Positions 38,974 through 52,600 of a stretch of DNA of 64,000 nucleotides are shown one piece after another. The stretch comes from Rotaria sp. Silwood1 (lineage: Eukaryota > Rotifera > Eurotatoria > Philodinida > Philodinidae). Each line of letters begins with the position of its first letter. Position 1 is the stretch's first letter. Where the stretch lies: contig CAJNOP010000192.1 in the NCBI GenBank assembly GCA_905250075.1, positions 133,854-197,853 of the forward strand, in the 5' to 3' direction. A program made the translations under genes and the position numbers. Below the pieces are notes generated by a model. The model ran no database searches. It worked only from the letters and a program-made list of their open reading frames with translations, and was not told where the DNA came from.

Positions 38974-39447
38974 ATGTCAATTACGACTACTACAACAATA
39001 TCATCAAAGTCTTCATCGAATGAACAATCATCAGTTATTGGTGCTAATCATCATCAAAATTCAACTCGATTTCATACAGCACATTTCGTAAATGAACGAT
39101 ATCCAAAAACTTGTCTCGAAGATATACCTTCTATTATACTTGAATATCCTCCACCGAAACTTGGTAATCAATTAACACGATCTCATCATAGTCTTCGTTT
39201 TCGTACTCAACCAGTGACATTATCAGAAATTAATGAAACAGATGAAGAAAATAAAAATGATAATGATAATCAACAACAACAAGAATCTCAAACACCAACA
39301 CTTGGAGATTTTCAACGACTTGAACATTTAGCTCTATGGGAAAATACACGACGATCTGCAAGAAAAAAATTACCAACGAAAAATTATCTCGAACGACAAA
39401 GACTCAAAGCTATGAGAGAAGAACCCAGTGAAACAGATGGAAGTTAA
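38974..39447 (+). CDS. Unrecognised 157-aa hydrophilic protein
   Basis: A single open frame with an in-frame TAA six bases before the ATG, so the start is fixed unless an upstream splice is used. The N-terminus is Ser/Thr/Asn-rich. Then comes a segment that looks constrained (FVNERYPKTCLEDIPSIILE, YPPPKLGNQL), an acidic Asn/Gln patch, and a basic C-terminal helix (WENTRRSARKKLPTKNYLER). No signal peptide or membrane segment. The family is not recognised. Its stop lies 81 bp from the convergent stop of the receptor gene at 39529. Confidence 0.65.
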   Translation: MSITTTTTISSKSSSNEQSSVIGANHHQNSTRFHTAHFVNERYPKTCLEDIPSIILEYPPPKLGNQLTRSHHSLRFRTQPVTLSEINETDEENKNDNDNQQQQESQTPTLGDFQRLEHLALWENTRRSARKKLPTKNYLERQRLKAMREEPSETDGS

Positions 39448-39528
39448 AACTTTTATGTATATATTTAAACTTCTATTCCATCTAAAAACGAATCGAAAAT
39501 AGAACGCACAACGAAGCATTTAATTATT

Positions 39529-41395
39529 CTATCTCATTGACATATTTCGATTATAATTTTCATATAAATTGTTCGAAAAATATTTTTGTTTCCCTGTTAA
39601 TGGTAATCGATGATGTTGAGTGTGCGTTTGTACTGGTGGTATTGTTGATGATTGTGATGAACTTGATGGTGAAGGAAGATCATGTTCATGTTCATGTTCA
39701 TCTATACCATCATTTTCATTCACTAAATTTGACATTAATGGTGATTGTAATTCATATTCTTCATGTGAACAAATTCGTTCACTTTTTAACGGTGAATTTT
39801 GTTTTATTAATTTATCATTATCTGTATCAGTTGAATTCATAAGTATCGGTATAGTCACAGTACGATTTTCGATATTTGTTTGTGGCTCTATTAAAGTTGT
39901 CGTTGGAATTGTACTAGTTGTTGTTTTTTGTGTTGGTGTAATTTGTCCTAAAGAATAATTAAGTACAGCGAATATCAGTGGTACAAGTACCGAAAAATAG
40001 ACAAGATAAAAACGCATTGCTATCGGATAAATACATGCTAATAGACAACATGATAAAACAAGTAAAAATCGAAGAAATGATGATGAACACCAATGTCCAC
40101 ATGATTGTAATATCAAATTTGATGATGATATTGTTATTTCACTTGTTGGTGTTGGTGATTCAGTCATTGTTGCTAAATTGAAACCGCTTTGAATATTATT
40201 ATTACTAATTATACCAAGTGATGAAAGCATTGATATTGAATTAGGTATAGATAAGTGTTGTTTTTGTTGACGACGTTTCGATGATCTTTTTCGACATGGT
40301 GAACATTTTGACATTTTCAAACGTAAATAAAAATAAAAAAGACAATCATAAAATAATTTTGCTAAAGCAATCAAAGATATAAACAATGTAATTAATAAAG
40401 GTATTAAATTAAATAAAACACTTTGTACAAGACGATTACGATCAAACCATTCTTCAAGATAACTTATTTGTGTTGTACCTGGACAATAGACAGGTTTTGG
40501 AGTTTTTTCATTAGAATCAATTGTATAAAGTAATGGTATGGTTGCTGTAAATGATAATGACCATATACAAAGTACAAGACAAAAACATAAACGACGAAAA
40601 AATCGACGTAAACAAAGTCCACAAGATTGTAAACAAGTACGTGTTGAATGATGTTGATCGGACGATGACGATGATGGTGATGATAATAAACATAAGACAA
40701 AATTTGCATGCATTGCTGCTATTGTATAAGCTAGAATAAATTAAATCATTGATAAAAGATTTGTTTTTTTTTTTGTATTCTCAATAGAATAAAAATTTTT
40801 CTTACTGTCAACTTTCATTTTTTTCATTATTTATCTCAAAATCAATAAATAAGACTTTATTATATTAAGTCATATTAAAAATTGGTAACTTCTAATCATA
40901 ATACGATTAGAAAAAAAACGAAATAAGAGATTTACTCTAATGAAATTAGTATCATATTACAGTATTTAGAATATAAAATAGAGAGATTTTAAAAATAATC
41001 ATTATAAGAGTTTTTTGTTCTCTTGTTATTTTATATCATTAAACCAAGAAGAAAACTTTATATCATTTAGTTTCATTTTTCTTCATGTCTAGAAAATAAA
41101 CAAAAGATAAAGGCATACCAAGTACAACAGTACACGATGTTTGCAAATAATATATCGCTCGACAATTGGTTTCTGAAAGTCCTTTTGAACGAAGGGTTTG
41201 CGCTAGATAATAAATGTATAAACAATTAAGTAATGAACTTGATAAAGCAGCACTTGAAAAATAAAAATTCACTATATTACGATATGAAGCAAATGCCATT
41301 AACATAGGTATAACCATATTTAAGGCAACTAAAATTGATGTGGCCATCAATTCGATGATTAGCCATGTTGATATACGATAGAACAAAAATGGCAT
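39529..41395 (-). CDS. Orphan seven-transmembrane receptor (class A-like)
   Basis: Two exons, 41395-41119 and 40730-39529, separated by a 388 bp intron; 1479 nt, 492 aa. The start is the ATG of MPFLFYRISTW, because the longer frame begins at a TTG. Hydrophobic segments: TM1 LMATSILVALNMVIPMLMAF, TM2 FSSAALSSSLLNCLYIYYL, TM3 LQTSCTVVLAYTIAAMHANF (formed by the splice), TM4 LVLCIWSLSFTATIPLLYTI with the usual Trp, TM5 NLIPLLITLFISLIALAKLF, TM6 FLLVLSCCLLACIYPIAM, TM7 VYFSVLVPLIFAVLNYSLG. A Cys at the TM3 start and one in loop 2 (KPVYCPG) can form the class A disulfide. There is no clear DRY or NPxxY. Loop 3 is basic then Ser-rich; the tail is long, Thr/Ser-rich and ends NRNMSMR. Ligand unknown. 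Confidence 0.75.
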
Positions 41396-44300
41396 TGACA
41401 ATAACGGTGTTCACCATCGACTCTTTTGTCTATTCATTAGACCTTTGTCAGATCAAGCTTAATCTAAAACATATTAAAAACTAATCTGCTTCTTTTTTTT
41501 CTTCTTTTTTTCTTCTTCGTCTTTTCTTTTTTTTTTCTTTTCTTAGGCGATTTCTCTTAAAATTCTTTTGACAATGGCGACAACAAACAACTACATATCG
41601 ATTGATCGACTCGAGTACAACGATGTCCTTGACACATTACGCACACACCACAGGGAGAAAGAAATGAAGAGAACCGAGGGAAGGACTAATTCGATCCCAT
41701 TCCCGATTTGATGAATCGTGTTCTCGTTGTCATAAAGAATAAGAAAAGAAAACTGCTTTTGGTCTAGTTTGTTTTGGTAGTGTAAGACTCGAGGCGCATC
41801 CAAAGAAATGAATCGTCATGTAATTATGTTCTCCTCTGTCTCATTCTTCAAACACATATTCAAAAAAAAAAAAAAAAAAAAAGGAAAAGAAAAACTCAAC
41901 AGACAACGACAACAATAACACGACAAACTAAATTCATCGGAAGCTTTATTTCGTCTGAAATCAATCATGCAAAAATCTATAAGTCTTTTCTTGAAATAAA
42001 CTAAACATATTGATGATATCATCTTGAAAAATCTCAACTATATATATTTATATAGTAGTGTTAATAGTGGTCAGAAAAGTTCTAATTCATGAATAATATT
42101 AACTACCTTTGTAGTTTGATAAATTTTTTTGAAAAAAAAAAATATTACCGACCGAATAATAAGTAGCAAAAGAAACTCGTCAACAACAGACAATTAGCTC
42201 GTAAAGAAAACGGCAAACGTCTGTCGGACGGCGGTAACGATTGAGCTTTTAACATAGAAGAAAACGTCAATATAGCGTATAACTACGAACAGAATAATTG
42301 TAGAAAAAAAAAAGAAAAAAAAGAATAGTCGGAGACGATGAAGAAAAAGATGATTTATGATATCGTGAATCGAAATAAAGAAGTGCGAAGAACTGAAAAT
42401 AGCGACCATAACACAAGAGACAGAGCGAAGACGAGAGAGAGGGAGAGCGAGAAAGACAGAGAGAAGAGAGAAAACTTGAGAAGAAGAATTCAGTCGATTA
42501 TTTCGATATGCTCGTATAAAAAAGAACATGATAAGACAAATGAAATACAAGAAACAAGACGACACTTTTTTGACAAGCACACATAGAATCGATTGGGTGA
42601 GAGCGACCCGAGCGAAATCTTCTCTAGTGCTCACTTATTTCCGGTTATAGTCTCATTTCGGAGAATAACTAACGAAGACTCTTTATGCTCGTCTTCACAC
42701 TAAGAAACTCAAGGTTGATGTTACTATTCTTAATAACAATGACTAAGACAATCTAACATATAAATAAAAGAAAAGAAAAAAGATAATATATAGACCATCT
42801 CTTATATATACTCAAATTAGCTAAATAAGAAACGAATGACATAGATCTTTTCTATAGTTTCATCTATTATTTATATCAAGCTCGCTTTGTTACACACGAA
42901 AATAGAAAAATGATGAACAAGCAATCAATGATCCATCGTTGTCTCTGAACAACATTACATTTTACATATTTGTCATAGAGAGAGTACTTATTCTTATTGT
43001 CGTCATTTTTTTTTCTGTCTACATTTTTTTTTCTTCGAGTCGTGCAATGCGGACAATCAAACAAAAACTTGTTTAAACATTGTTACTACCCAGTACAATT
43101 GATATAATAAGTGACAACACAAACATACTCATATTCTATTCATTGATAACATGAATATAGAAAAAAGAAATAGAATAATTATGTGCATCTTCTTCTTAAC
43201 AAGATCAGAGCAACAAAAAAAAAATGAATAGAGAACTACTAACAACTATTGTGTGATTAGGAAGCACATACATGTCATCATTATCATCAACATCCAATCA
43301 CAATGTCATGTCCTTGATAAATGTGCAAGAGTTAGACCACCTGGCATGATCCAAAGTATTTGATCGTGATTGATTTCTTCCTTTTGCTATTATCAAATAA
43401 ATAACTCAATGTATATCTAGCTGTTCGAGATATTAAATGAGACAATCTTCGTTCTTAACAGTTGGACATCAAATATTAACGAATAATATCAAATATCAAG
43501 TAGAATTCATGTGTTTTTTAAGTTAAGATAGAATATTAAGAATACAAAAAATTTTAATACATTTATATATATTCAAATATTTTGTATAATTATCTATTGA
43601 TTGTTCAAATAAGCTTTCTAGTAAATATATATATTTTTTTCTATAGAAATTAAGATAATGAATAGTATTGATTTAATACTTGTAACATGTACATAGAAAT
43701 AATTATTTTCTTTATTAATATTATAAATGTAAATAAAATATTTTTAATTTTATTAATAAAAATTCATATCACTTTATTAGAATTTATGAGAATGCACCTG
43801 TCATGAATGAAAAGTTGTCTTTTGTTAAGTTAAATTCCCTGTGATGACATAAATCTATATATAGCAACTTAATTTTAGATGACGTTAAGTATTTTTAATT
43901 TTCTAAGAAATGAAAAACATTATGATTGATGATTAATTTGTCTATTTTAATAACTAATTTTTTATATTAAAAAGAGAAAAGATTGAAAATATTAAAAGAA
44001 TCTAATTTTAAATATGAGAAATTTTGTTTTAAAAACAATTCTTGAAAGACAACCACACCCTTAATATAAAATTAATTAATTCTCTACAAAGAGTGACAGA
44101 AAATGTCAGCGTCGGTTATTCACTATCTTCAACAAACTTTTGTTTTTTTTGATGCATAGAAAAGATAAAGACTCTATGAAATCTATGTTGATTTATCCAA
44201 TAGTTCTTATCTGACGATAATTCATGACCCTAATCAATCTCGAAAATTTACATTAGCTAAAAGCTGCAACGTTAATCAACTACTTACTAATTATAATTTA

Positions 44301-45379
44301 CGTCGAAGAATAACCGTAGTTCTCTAACAAGTTTTTTTTTTGTTGCTAACAGTTGGAGATACATGGATACATGCGTTTTTTTCACCATTCTGTTCTTCCT
44401 TGTTTTTTTTTGAACTATGTCTTTCCTAATGAGATATAATTACCAATATTTTCTACTATCATGATGATCTATCCGATTAATAAAATAAATCAATCCGTGT
44501 ATCAGTAATAAATCTTACCCTCTTAAACAACTTGAATCTATTTATTACGGCAAATAATACATAAACTGATGTTTGCCACAAGGGCTCTTATTACCATTCG
44601 TAACCCGATAACTCAATAAATTACTGTCTACTCCACGTTGTAACCAAGTTAAATTACAACAACTACTATTAATACCACTTTCTTCATCATTATTGTCACG
44701 TTCCTATCTTTATATATCTCTATCTATATAAAATTAATGTGAAAATATAACTATGTATACTTGTCTACTCTTGATTGCTCTCTCAGACATGAAAAATACT
44801 AGTAAAAATAAAGATTGCTCTCTTCTCTTTGAAACTATTGGATACTAGATAAAAACAGGAAACAAAATAATCTTTCTGGATTAAAAAGCTTTACTCAAAT
44901 AGTAGAATCAATCAATGTACTAAAACTTAATATAGACTGATTTCCATATTATTTAGTTTCACAAGAAACAAACAAACTTCTATGATTGAACTTTCTATTA
45001 TAGATGACTTGTTTTTTTTGTTCAAAATATCGATATTATGATATTATCTTGATTCATTGGACAGGTATGCTTTTGTATTCAAATAAACAGTGCAGTATTT
45101 AATAAAAAAAGAAAAGAAAAAAAAAAGAAAGAGCGTGTCTATGTTTGCACAAAATAAGAAAGAAAACAAAACGTTAGATTGAAAAGAAAAAATTTCAAAA
45201 CTGGTTTGGCTATATTTATATATATATATAATCTCTTGTTTTATTCACACAGAGAAATATCGTTCTAATGTTCAAATATTTGCATAATGAATATATATCA
45301 TATTAATCACTGTTAACTGATGATTCTACATATAAAAAAAAAATTAAATTTAACAAAACAAAGCAAAAAATGAATTAAT
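41396..45379. other. Intergenic, AT-rich, one possible orphan exon
   Basis: Contains the leader of the receptor gene and the 3' flank of WDR26. A purine-rich patch (GAGA-type) lies at about 42415-42480. On the minus strand around 44540-44703 a coding-like stretch of about 54 codons follows an acceptor-like AG (see findings). Otherwise nothing supported. Confidence 0.45.
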
Positions 45380-48300
45380 TTAACCTGTTTGTAATTGATA
45401 TTCTGTAGTTGACCAAATTCGAACAGTTGCATCATCAGATGCTGAAGCAAATAATAATGGTAATATTGGATGCCATGAAACACAATTAACAGTACGTGAA
45501 TGACCAGAAAAGATCATTATTGGACGTTCTTGTCTTCGATGCCATAAATAAACTTTTGAATCTATTTAAAAACAAAAAAAAGTCAAAATAAATGATTAAA
45601 TAATCTTAACTCACCTTCACTACCGCTTGCTATAAATTCTTCATTAGGCCCACCAAATGTTGCATGATTAACATAATGTCCTTGTGTTACGCCTTGATAT
45701 TTACGAAGTAATTGTCTATCATGTAAATCCCAAAGGTGAACACCCTTTAACAAATAAATATAAAATTTAAAAAAAGCAAAATGTTTTTTTTTCTTTGTTT
45801 TCTTCTTTATTTATACTTGTGTAGCAATATTAAGAAGAGCTAAACGACCATCTTTACTTATTGTAAATGACATAATTGGATGATCTTCATGAATTCTAAA
45901 TAAAGTAACATAAAATGAAATTATTTTTAGAAAAAAAAATATATATATATATTTATACATTTGTTGATCAGTTAAACTATCAAATTTATATGAACTAATA
46001 CGTTTTTGAGCATCAGCTGCTAATATAGTTCCATCATTTGTTACATTTAAACATTGTAAACGTACACCTTCCCAACTATCAATTACATTACCATCAATAT
46101 CCTTAAATAACAAAAATAAGATTAACAAATAAAGATATATTTTTCTACATACACAGTAATAAAATTGTCCACGAGATCCTCCACATACAAATCTTGTTCC
46201 ACATGGTAACCAAGCAGCACAAGTTAAACTATCCTCTGGTGTATGATGTATGCGTGATCGTTGTTCTTCTTTCTAAATTTTAATAAATAATGTTTTTTTT
46301 TTTTTTTTTTTTTATTAATAAAAAGAACATTTCAAAAGGAAGAAACAATAGAAGCTTCAATTTTGAAGTTCCTACTGTTTTTAGAGCCGGTTAGGTCGAC
46401 AATTTTCGAACCATCCTTTAAATGAAATTATCTAATCGGAATAGGATAGTCACATCAAAGATATGAAATGCTTTTTTTTATATGAATGACAAGTGTATTC
46501 TACACAGTTCTCAGACGACTCGTTTGAGAATTGTGTAGAGTAGAGTTCATTGGGCCCCAGATCAATTCGACAGATTTTAACTGTTTTCTTTTTGAAATAA
46601 TTCTTACTTGAATATCCCATATCCATATTTCATTACATTCATCTGTACCACAAGCGATTATATATCGACTAAATGGACACCAAGCTATATAGCCAATACC
46701 AAATGAATGACCATCAAATTGTTTTCGTAATTTTATTCTATATGTTTCCTAAAAATGAAAAGAAATATTTCGATTAAAAATATGAAATATTTCTTTATCT
46801 TTTACCATATCAACATCATATATATACAAATTACCATCTTTTGAACCAGTTGCAAGTTTAGTACCATCAGGAGAAAATTTACAAAACCATACTTCATCTG
46901 TATGATCTGTTAATGTTTGAATTGTAACACAAGGTAATGTTTGTCTAGAAAGAAAATCAATTTTTATATTTCTATAATAAATTAATCATAGAGCTCATGA
47001 ATCTTATTCGAAATGTAGTTTCGAGTAAAATAAACTTTTTTTTTTGGAATTCGAATATAAAAAAAATTATCTTGTGTAAAACTTAGTTTAGAATTAATTC
47101 ATATGTTATTTGTATTACAAGAAATCCTTATTGTTTTGTTTTATGTTATTATTTCACTTTCTACATATTGATATTAAATTCTTTTACTTACTTAGTACAT
47201 GCATGATCTTGAAGTAATGATACATCTTCCATAGATAATTTTCCCGGTTTAACATGATATGTACATCGTTCTTGTTGTAATTCAATTGCTTGTGATAATA
47301 AGGCTTCAAGTCGTTTTGGTGGTAACATTATATCAGGTGGGAAATATTCTAATAAAAGAAAAATGCAATTTATTAACGGTTGGTGTAAAATTTCTTCATT
47401 AAGTTTTTTCTTTACAGCATTGAAATGTCATATGATTGAGATTTTTTTTTTTTGTTTTATAAATAGTAAAATATCTACTCTTAAAATAAATAAAAGACTT
47501 AAATGAAAAATTTTTTTGTTTAAAAAGTCACAACAATTTTCAAAATAAAAAGTCTTTGTATAAGAACGACTATTCTCAATTCTCACTTCCATAAAAAGAC
47601 AGTTTTTTTTTATTCGCAATTATGCATTCGTGAAGTAGATGTAAAAACCAATGAAGGACTGGATAATAGTGACTGATTGTAGTGTTACTTTTACCAAAAA
47701 ATTGTCTGCTTCAAGAAAAGAATATTCTCAGAAAAAATTGATATTTGGATTTATAAATTTATTCCTATTTCAGTACTATACAAAAGCTTTTAGTAAAAAT
47801 AAAAATTATGATTGAAAGAACAGTTCGTTAATTATGACCAAAAAAAGAAATGTTGGAAAATGTCATTACTTAATGTCGTTCTCATTTCTGCAGGAAAACT
47901 CTGTCTAAAAAAAAAACAGTTCCTACAAAACTCCTTCATGTAAAAATACAGATTATTCATTACAACGAACAGTTTCGTAAGATATTCAAATAACTATTTT
48001 CGCATACAACAAATTGAAGATTAGATAACTAAAACCAAAATTCAATTTCGATTATAATTATCACGGATGAAAAAGTATTCATATATATACTCGGTATCCA
48101 TGAATAAACAGATAAACTTTCTAATTATGTGAAATTTTGTTTTTCTAAATTCAAAAAAAATTTCCAACGACCATGAGAAGATTATTTGCACTTAGAGAGT
48201 ATTCTGAGGTCGCTAGGATTCTAAGAGAGAAGTTGCGTATTTCTTTTTGAAACCGCTGAAGAAAAGTGAAAACACTGATTAGAACTTCATTTAAAAGTGA

Positions 48301-49679
48301 TTCTCAAATTCTGACAAAAGATGTTTGAAATCTTATACAATAGTTACTATCGAAAGTTTTATTGCATGAATACATAGCAGAATGCTTCGTCTATAATAAT
48401 GTATTGAATAACTCAATCTTAGATTTAATTTTAACATTCATTTAGATAAAGTCTAGAAAACAGTGACTATCCGTTGTTCAATGTTCTGGAACTTTCTACG
48501 TTTTTCATTTGACGTCATGTTCTAGAATATTACATTCTCGTAATACATATAGAGTAAGAGACTATTCATTATCAGTTCATTTGTATAAATAATAATGTTG
48601 ACTATTTTGAACATTCAATACAAATAAAATTTCTATTTGATTTTATTAGAACTTTTGATCAGCCCTAAGCAGAATATATTGAAAACAAAAACATATGCAA
48701 AACTTTATCCCAGTAATTAAATGATTCTTCTTTGCCCTTTTTTTTTTGAATAAAATTACTTTGTAATTTTTCCATTAGTTTATCTCTTGATGTAAAACCT
48801 TTTCCACTCCAATTTGCTGCTTTATACATATCTTTAACAGAATTAAACATAAGAAATCTAAATAGCCAAAAAAAGAAATAATCTTTTGTTTTTTCAATCT
48901 TATTTCAAAATATCATACGCAGTTAATTGATGTGTTCGTTCAATACGAATATCTAATGTTCGAATTTCATTTCGTAAACAATAAAGAGCTTCCATAAGTT
49001 GATTATCTTCAATTAATTCAAAATATTTTTGTTCAAGAATTAAATATTTCATTTGCTAAATGAAAAACAAAAACAATAATTTATTTTAATTAATAAAAAT
49101 TTTTTTTTACTTGTATGCCATCATGTTCTTCAATATATTGTTTTAATTTATCAAGAGCTATGAGTGCCTGTAAAAAGAATTTTAAATTTAAAAAAAAGAA
49201 TTCTTTTTCAAATTAAAAATTGTTCATTCTTACTTCTGTCCATTTGCCTGACATAATTAATTCACGAAAATTTGATGCTTGTTCATTTTCAAGCACACAA
49301 CCACTTTCAGATATAAGACTATCAACTGTTTTACTAAAATATTAGAAAAATAAAATGATTTAAAAAACAATTAATTTTGTTTTTTCTACCTTAAACCAAC
49401 ACTTTGTAAATGTTGACCAATAAGTCTTAAGATTTCTTTTTGACTATTACTAAATATTTGTGTATTTGATTGATCATCATTTGTTTGTGTTGATATTGAT
49501 ATTAAAGAATTATTATTATTATTATTATTATTATCATCGTTATTGAATATATTACCATTACAATGTTGTTTAAGTCGTTCAACATTATTATTTGTATCAG
49601 ATGTTGTTACATTTGTATTATTATCATTAAGGGATGATATTAAAGGTTGTTGGATAATTTCGGAATCAGACGATTGCAT
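45380..49679 (-). CDS. WDR26: WDR26 / GID7, WD40 subunit of the CTLH/GID E3 ligase
   Basis: A scaffold and substrate-receptor-side subunit of the CTLH (GID) ubiquitin ligase. Thirteen exons: 49679-49390, 49333-49234, 49167-49111, 49055-48919, 48857-48760, 47348-47192, 46944-46806, 46748-46608, 46272-46153, 46101-45959, 45895-45817, 45744-45615, 45561-45380; 1773 nt, 590 aa (human 661). Order: a Ser/Asn-rich N-terminus, LisH ([14 protein letters not shown]), CTLH/CRA ([19 protein letters not shown], then [20 protein letters not shown]), then WD repeats: [89 protein letters not shown]. Every block matches the family order. Intron 45896-45958 (63 bp) is in frame and stop-free; removing it gives DQQIIHEDHP, as the family demands. 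The reading frame stays open upstream of the ATG (see findings), so the N-terminus is the least certain part. Confidence 0.95.
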
Positions 49680-52600
49680 TGTTTGAGAATAAGAATAATT
49701 AGAATCTTTAGTAATTGTTGATGTAGTAGGGTTTAGACGCGCACGTTTGGGTGGTGGACACCCTGAAACGTCTTCGTCTGAACTTGATGAGGCCAGTATT
49801 GTTTAGAGTTTAACAATGAATGACTCATAGGGAAAATGTTAGAATACGAATGCATACCGCCAGCGTGATAGAAAAAGAGAGAGAGAGAGGGAGGGAGAGA
49901 GAAAAAGATATGGAAAACGAAAAGAGAAAAGACTGTGAGAGAAAACAAATGCACGTTGTAATCAATTTCAAAATATAGAAAAAAAAAACAGATGGAGATA
50001 GTTTAAATGTAAATCTCTTTTATATGATATGATTCAAATATCTAAATAGAATAGAAAACGAATAGATTTGTCCTTGCAAAGTACGGTTTCAACCGATCTC
50101 GAACAGTCATACATGCAAGAACTAATAAAAAATTAGATACGCATAATGATAAGAATAAAAACCAAACTTCGTTTGAAAAAAATTTTTTTTTATTTTTTTA
50201 TTTTGTTAAGAATAATTTACAGTAAAACAAACACTACTCATAGGTAAACGGTGGTCGCATAATTATTTTTCTAATGGTTAAAAATTTCTACCAATCATAT
50301 CATGATGTTCTGTATAAATATACAAAAATGTCAAGATTAGTCTTTTCTATATTAAGCACTTGAAAACAAAGCAAAGTATCCAAGACACTTACATTTTTTT
50401 TTTGAAAATATACTCTGTTTTGTATCTCACTGTTTGAGTCGATCAAAACGGATATGAATTATGATCTATTTTATAGCAGTAAACGGTGACAAAACGACAA
50501 CTCTTTATATCAGTAAACAAACTATATTCTATCATAATCTTATCTACAATAATAGGGCAGCACATATGTGCCATAATCGTACTACGACAGAATCGTATTT
50601 TTGCATCCAAAGATGTAGACGGTATATGGACCATTTCTCAATCTTGTTTTTACTGTAGATAGCTGTAATTTTTGACTTGGTTGACAAAAACATCGTAATG
50701 CATTGATAATCTACATTGTAGAAACAAAACATTTGCTTCTTTGTTACAACATTATTAAGAAACTGTTTGTTTTAATCTTGTTGATATATTCTAATTATAA
50801 ATGAAGTCATTTCTTTTATTCTAACGAAATTTATTATTGAAATTTCCCTTTTTCTTGTTTCTTAAATATATTTTCTTCATTAGTTCTTTTCGGATTTATT
50901 AAATTAGGAATTTCAATCGAATCCAAATCATAGGCTTGCTATGAATATATTAACTTAATCAGATGAATATACGTCGACTTTTATCATCAACTGTATTTTA
51001 TTTTTCTATACTGGCTTTGTTTTTTACTTGCATTATACTTTATTATGCAGAATAAGGTGTCAACAGATACTCTGTTAATGGAAACAAAGTTCCTATTTAT
51101 ATGTGTTTCAGATTTCTAATGGGAAATTTGTGATTCAGTTATAGTACACACTTTTTGATCACTGAGTTTTGCGCGATTTTGATATAATCTTTTGTGACCT
51201 TTGTAAGACTTAAAATGACTTCCGATAGACTTTTCCTCAAGCAATTTAACGATAATATGGATCAAATACAATTATTTACGCTAATTAGCAACATCACATT
51301 AAACATTTCAAATTCAATTTAGTTGCAGAAAAGAACTAATATTTTTCCACAATGTCAGACATAATGAAAAATATTGAAAAAAAATTAAGTAGTTCATTTT
51401 TTTTGATGGCGCTTGTGTCGCTATGAGATGGTTTAGTTCGATGCGGTAATTCTATGCTTCATCCGAAAAGAACATCAAGTTCAGAGGTTTTTTAGATTTG
51501 GAACTTTTCGGAAACGCCATCTAGTTCAATAGATTGTTAAACCTGTTTCCAATAGAAGATCCAATTTTCCTTTACTCATCAAAAAACTTGACATTCTAGT
51601 GAATTCACTATAGAATAGTGTCTATCTCCTGATGGAATCGAGTGAAAATCATAAAACACTTTTAAAGAGAGGTGTCAAATTATATTAAATATGATCCTGC
51701 TTTCGAAAACTTTCGAATCTTTAATATTCTAAGCACGACATTCGTGAAGGCTATTGAAAGCATGATGTAAATTGTTTTTGGCGGTTTTTATGGCAAATTC
51801 CGATAGAGAATGGAAACATAGCATCGAACTCTATGTATGACTACTTCGCACTAGCTCTTATATTCAAGGAACTTATTTGAACTAAATTGATTGGAAGTCA
51901 ATGTAGTAAAAGCGTAAAAAACAGATCGAAGAAAGTGTTTCGTCAGTCATTCAGAGTATCATGAAGGCCAAAAAGATCATATTGAAATTGTGAAAAATAA
52001 AGTAGCCAGAAACGGTTTGCAATAACCGATTACAATATTTCGTATTGAAAAATATCACTGGCGAAACAATGGTTATCTTGATATACGTTGTTTTATAGTT
52101 CATTTTCTTTAATGTATTGATCTATCACCAATTCATATACGATTTCATTATGTATTAAAAAAAGAAACCGTGATTTAAGTTCTCACAGTGCTTTGACTGA
52201 TACAAACATTTTCATATGATAATAATTGCAATTCCTCAGGGCCATCACCGTTATGATGTCGTAAGTTTTCTTCAATGTTATCGTCTTGTATAGAAATTAT
52301 AGGATGCATAACGTTGTGATTTTAAATAATATCAACAACAAATTTTATACCAGATTGAAGCACATCGAATTCAAAAAATTCCTAAGTTTTTACGCTCAAT
52401 CAGCAGAGATAAATTCCCAAGGGGAAAAAAGCTCATCTCGAGCCATTCGAATGGCTAGGGATGGATCGGAATTGATTGGAATAGCTATGGAATGGATAGA
52501 AATGTGTAATTTTCTCATAACTTTAAATTCGAATTTTAACGTCTTAGTATTTCTAGAATCGTCAATTTTTAGTTCTAGTGACTGTGTCAATTAGGGTTAC

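Noticed and set aside
42194-42634. 146-codon minus-strand ORF
   Set aside because: It is the complement of a purine-rich tract and gives a Phe/Ser/Leu-rich product with no motif.
51421-51835. Possible inverted pair TTCGATGCGG / AGCATCGAAC
   Set aside because: The matches are short and interrupted; I could not extend the arms beyond about 12 bp.
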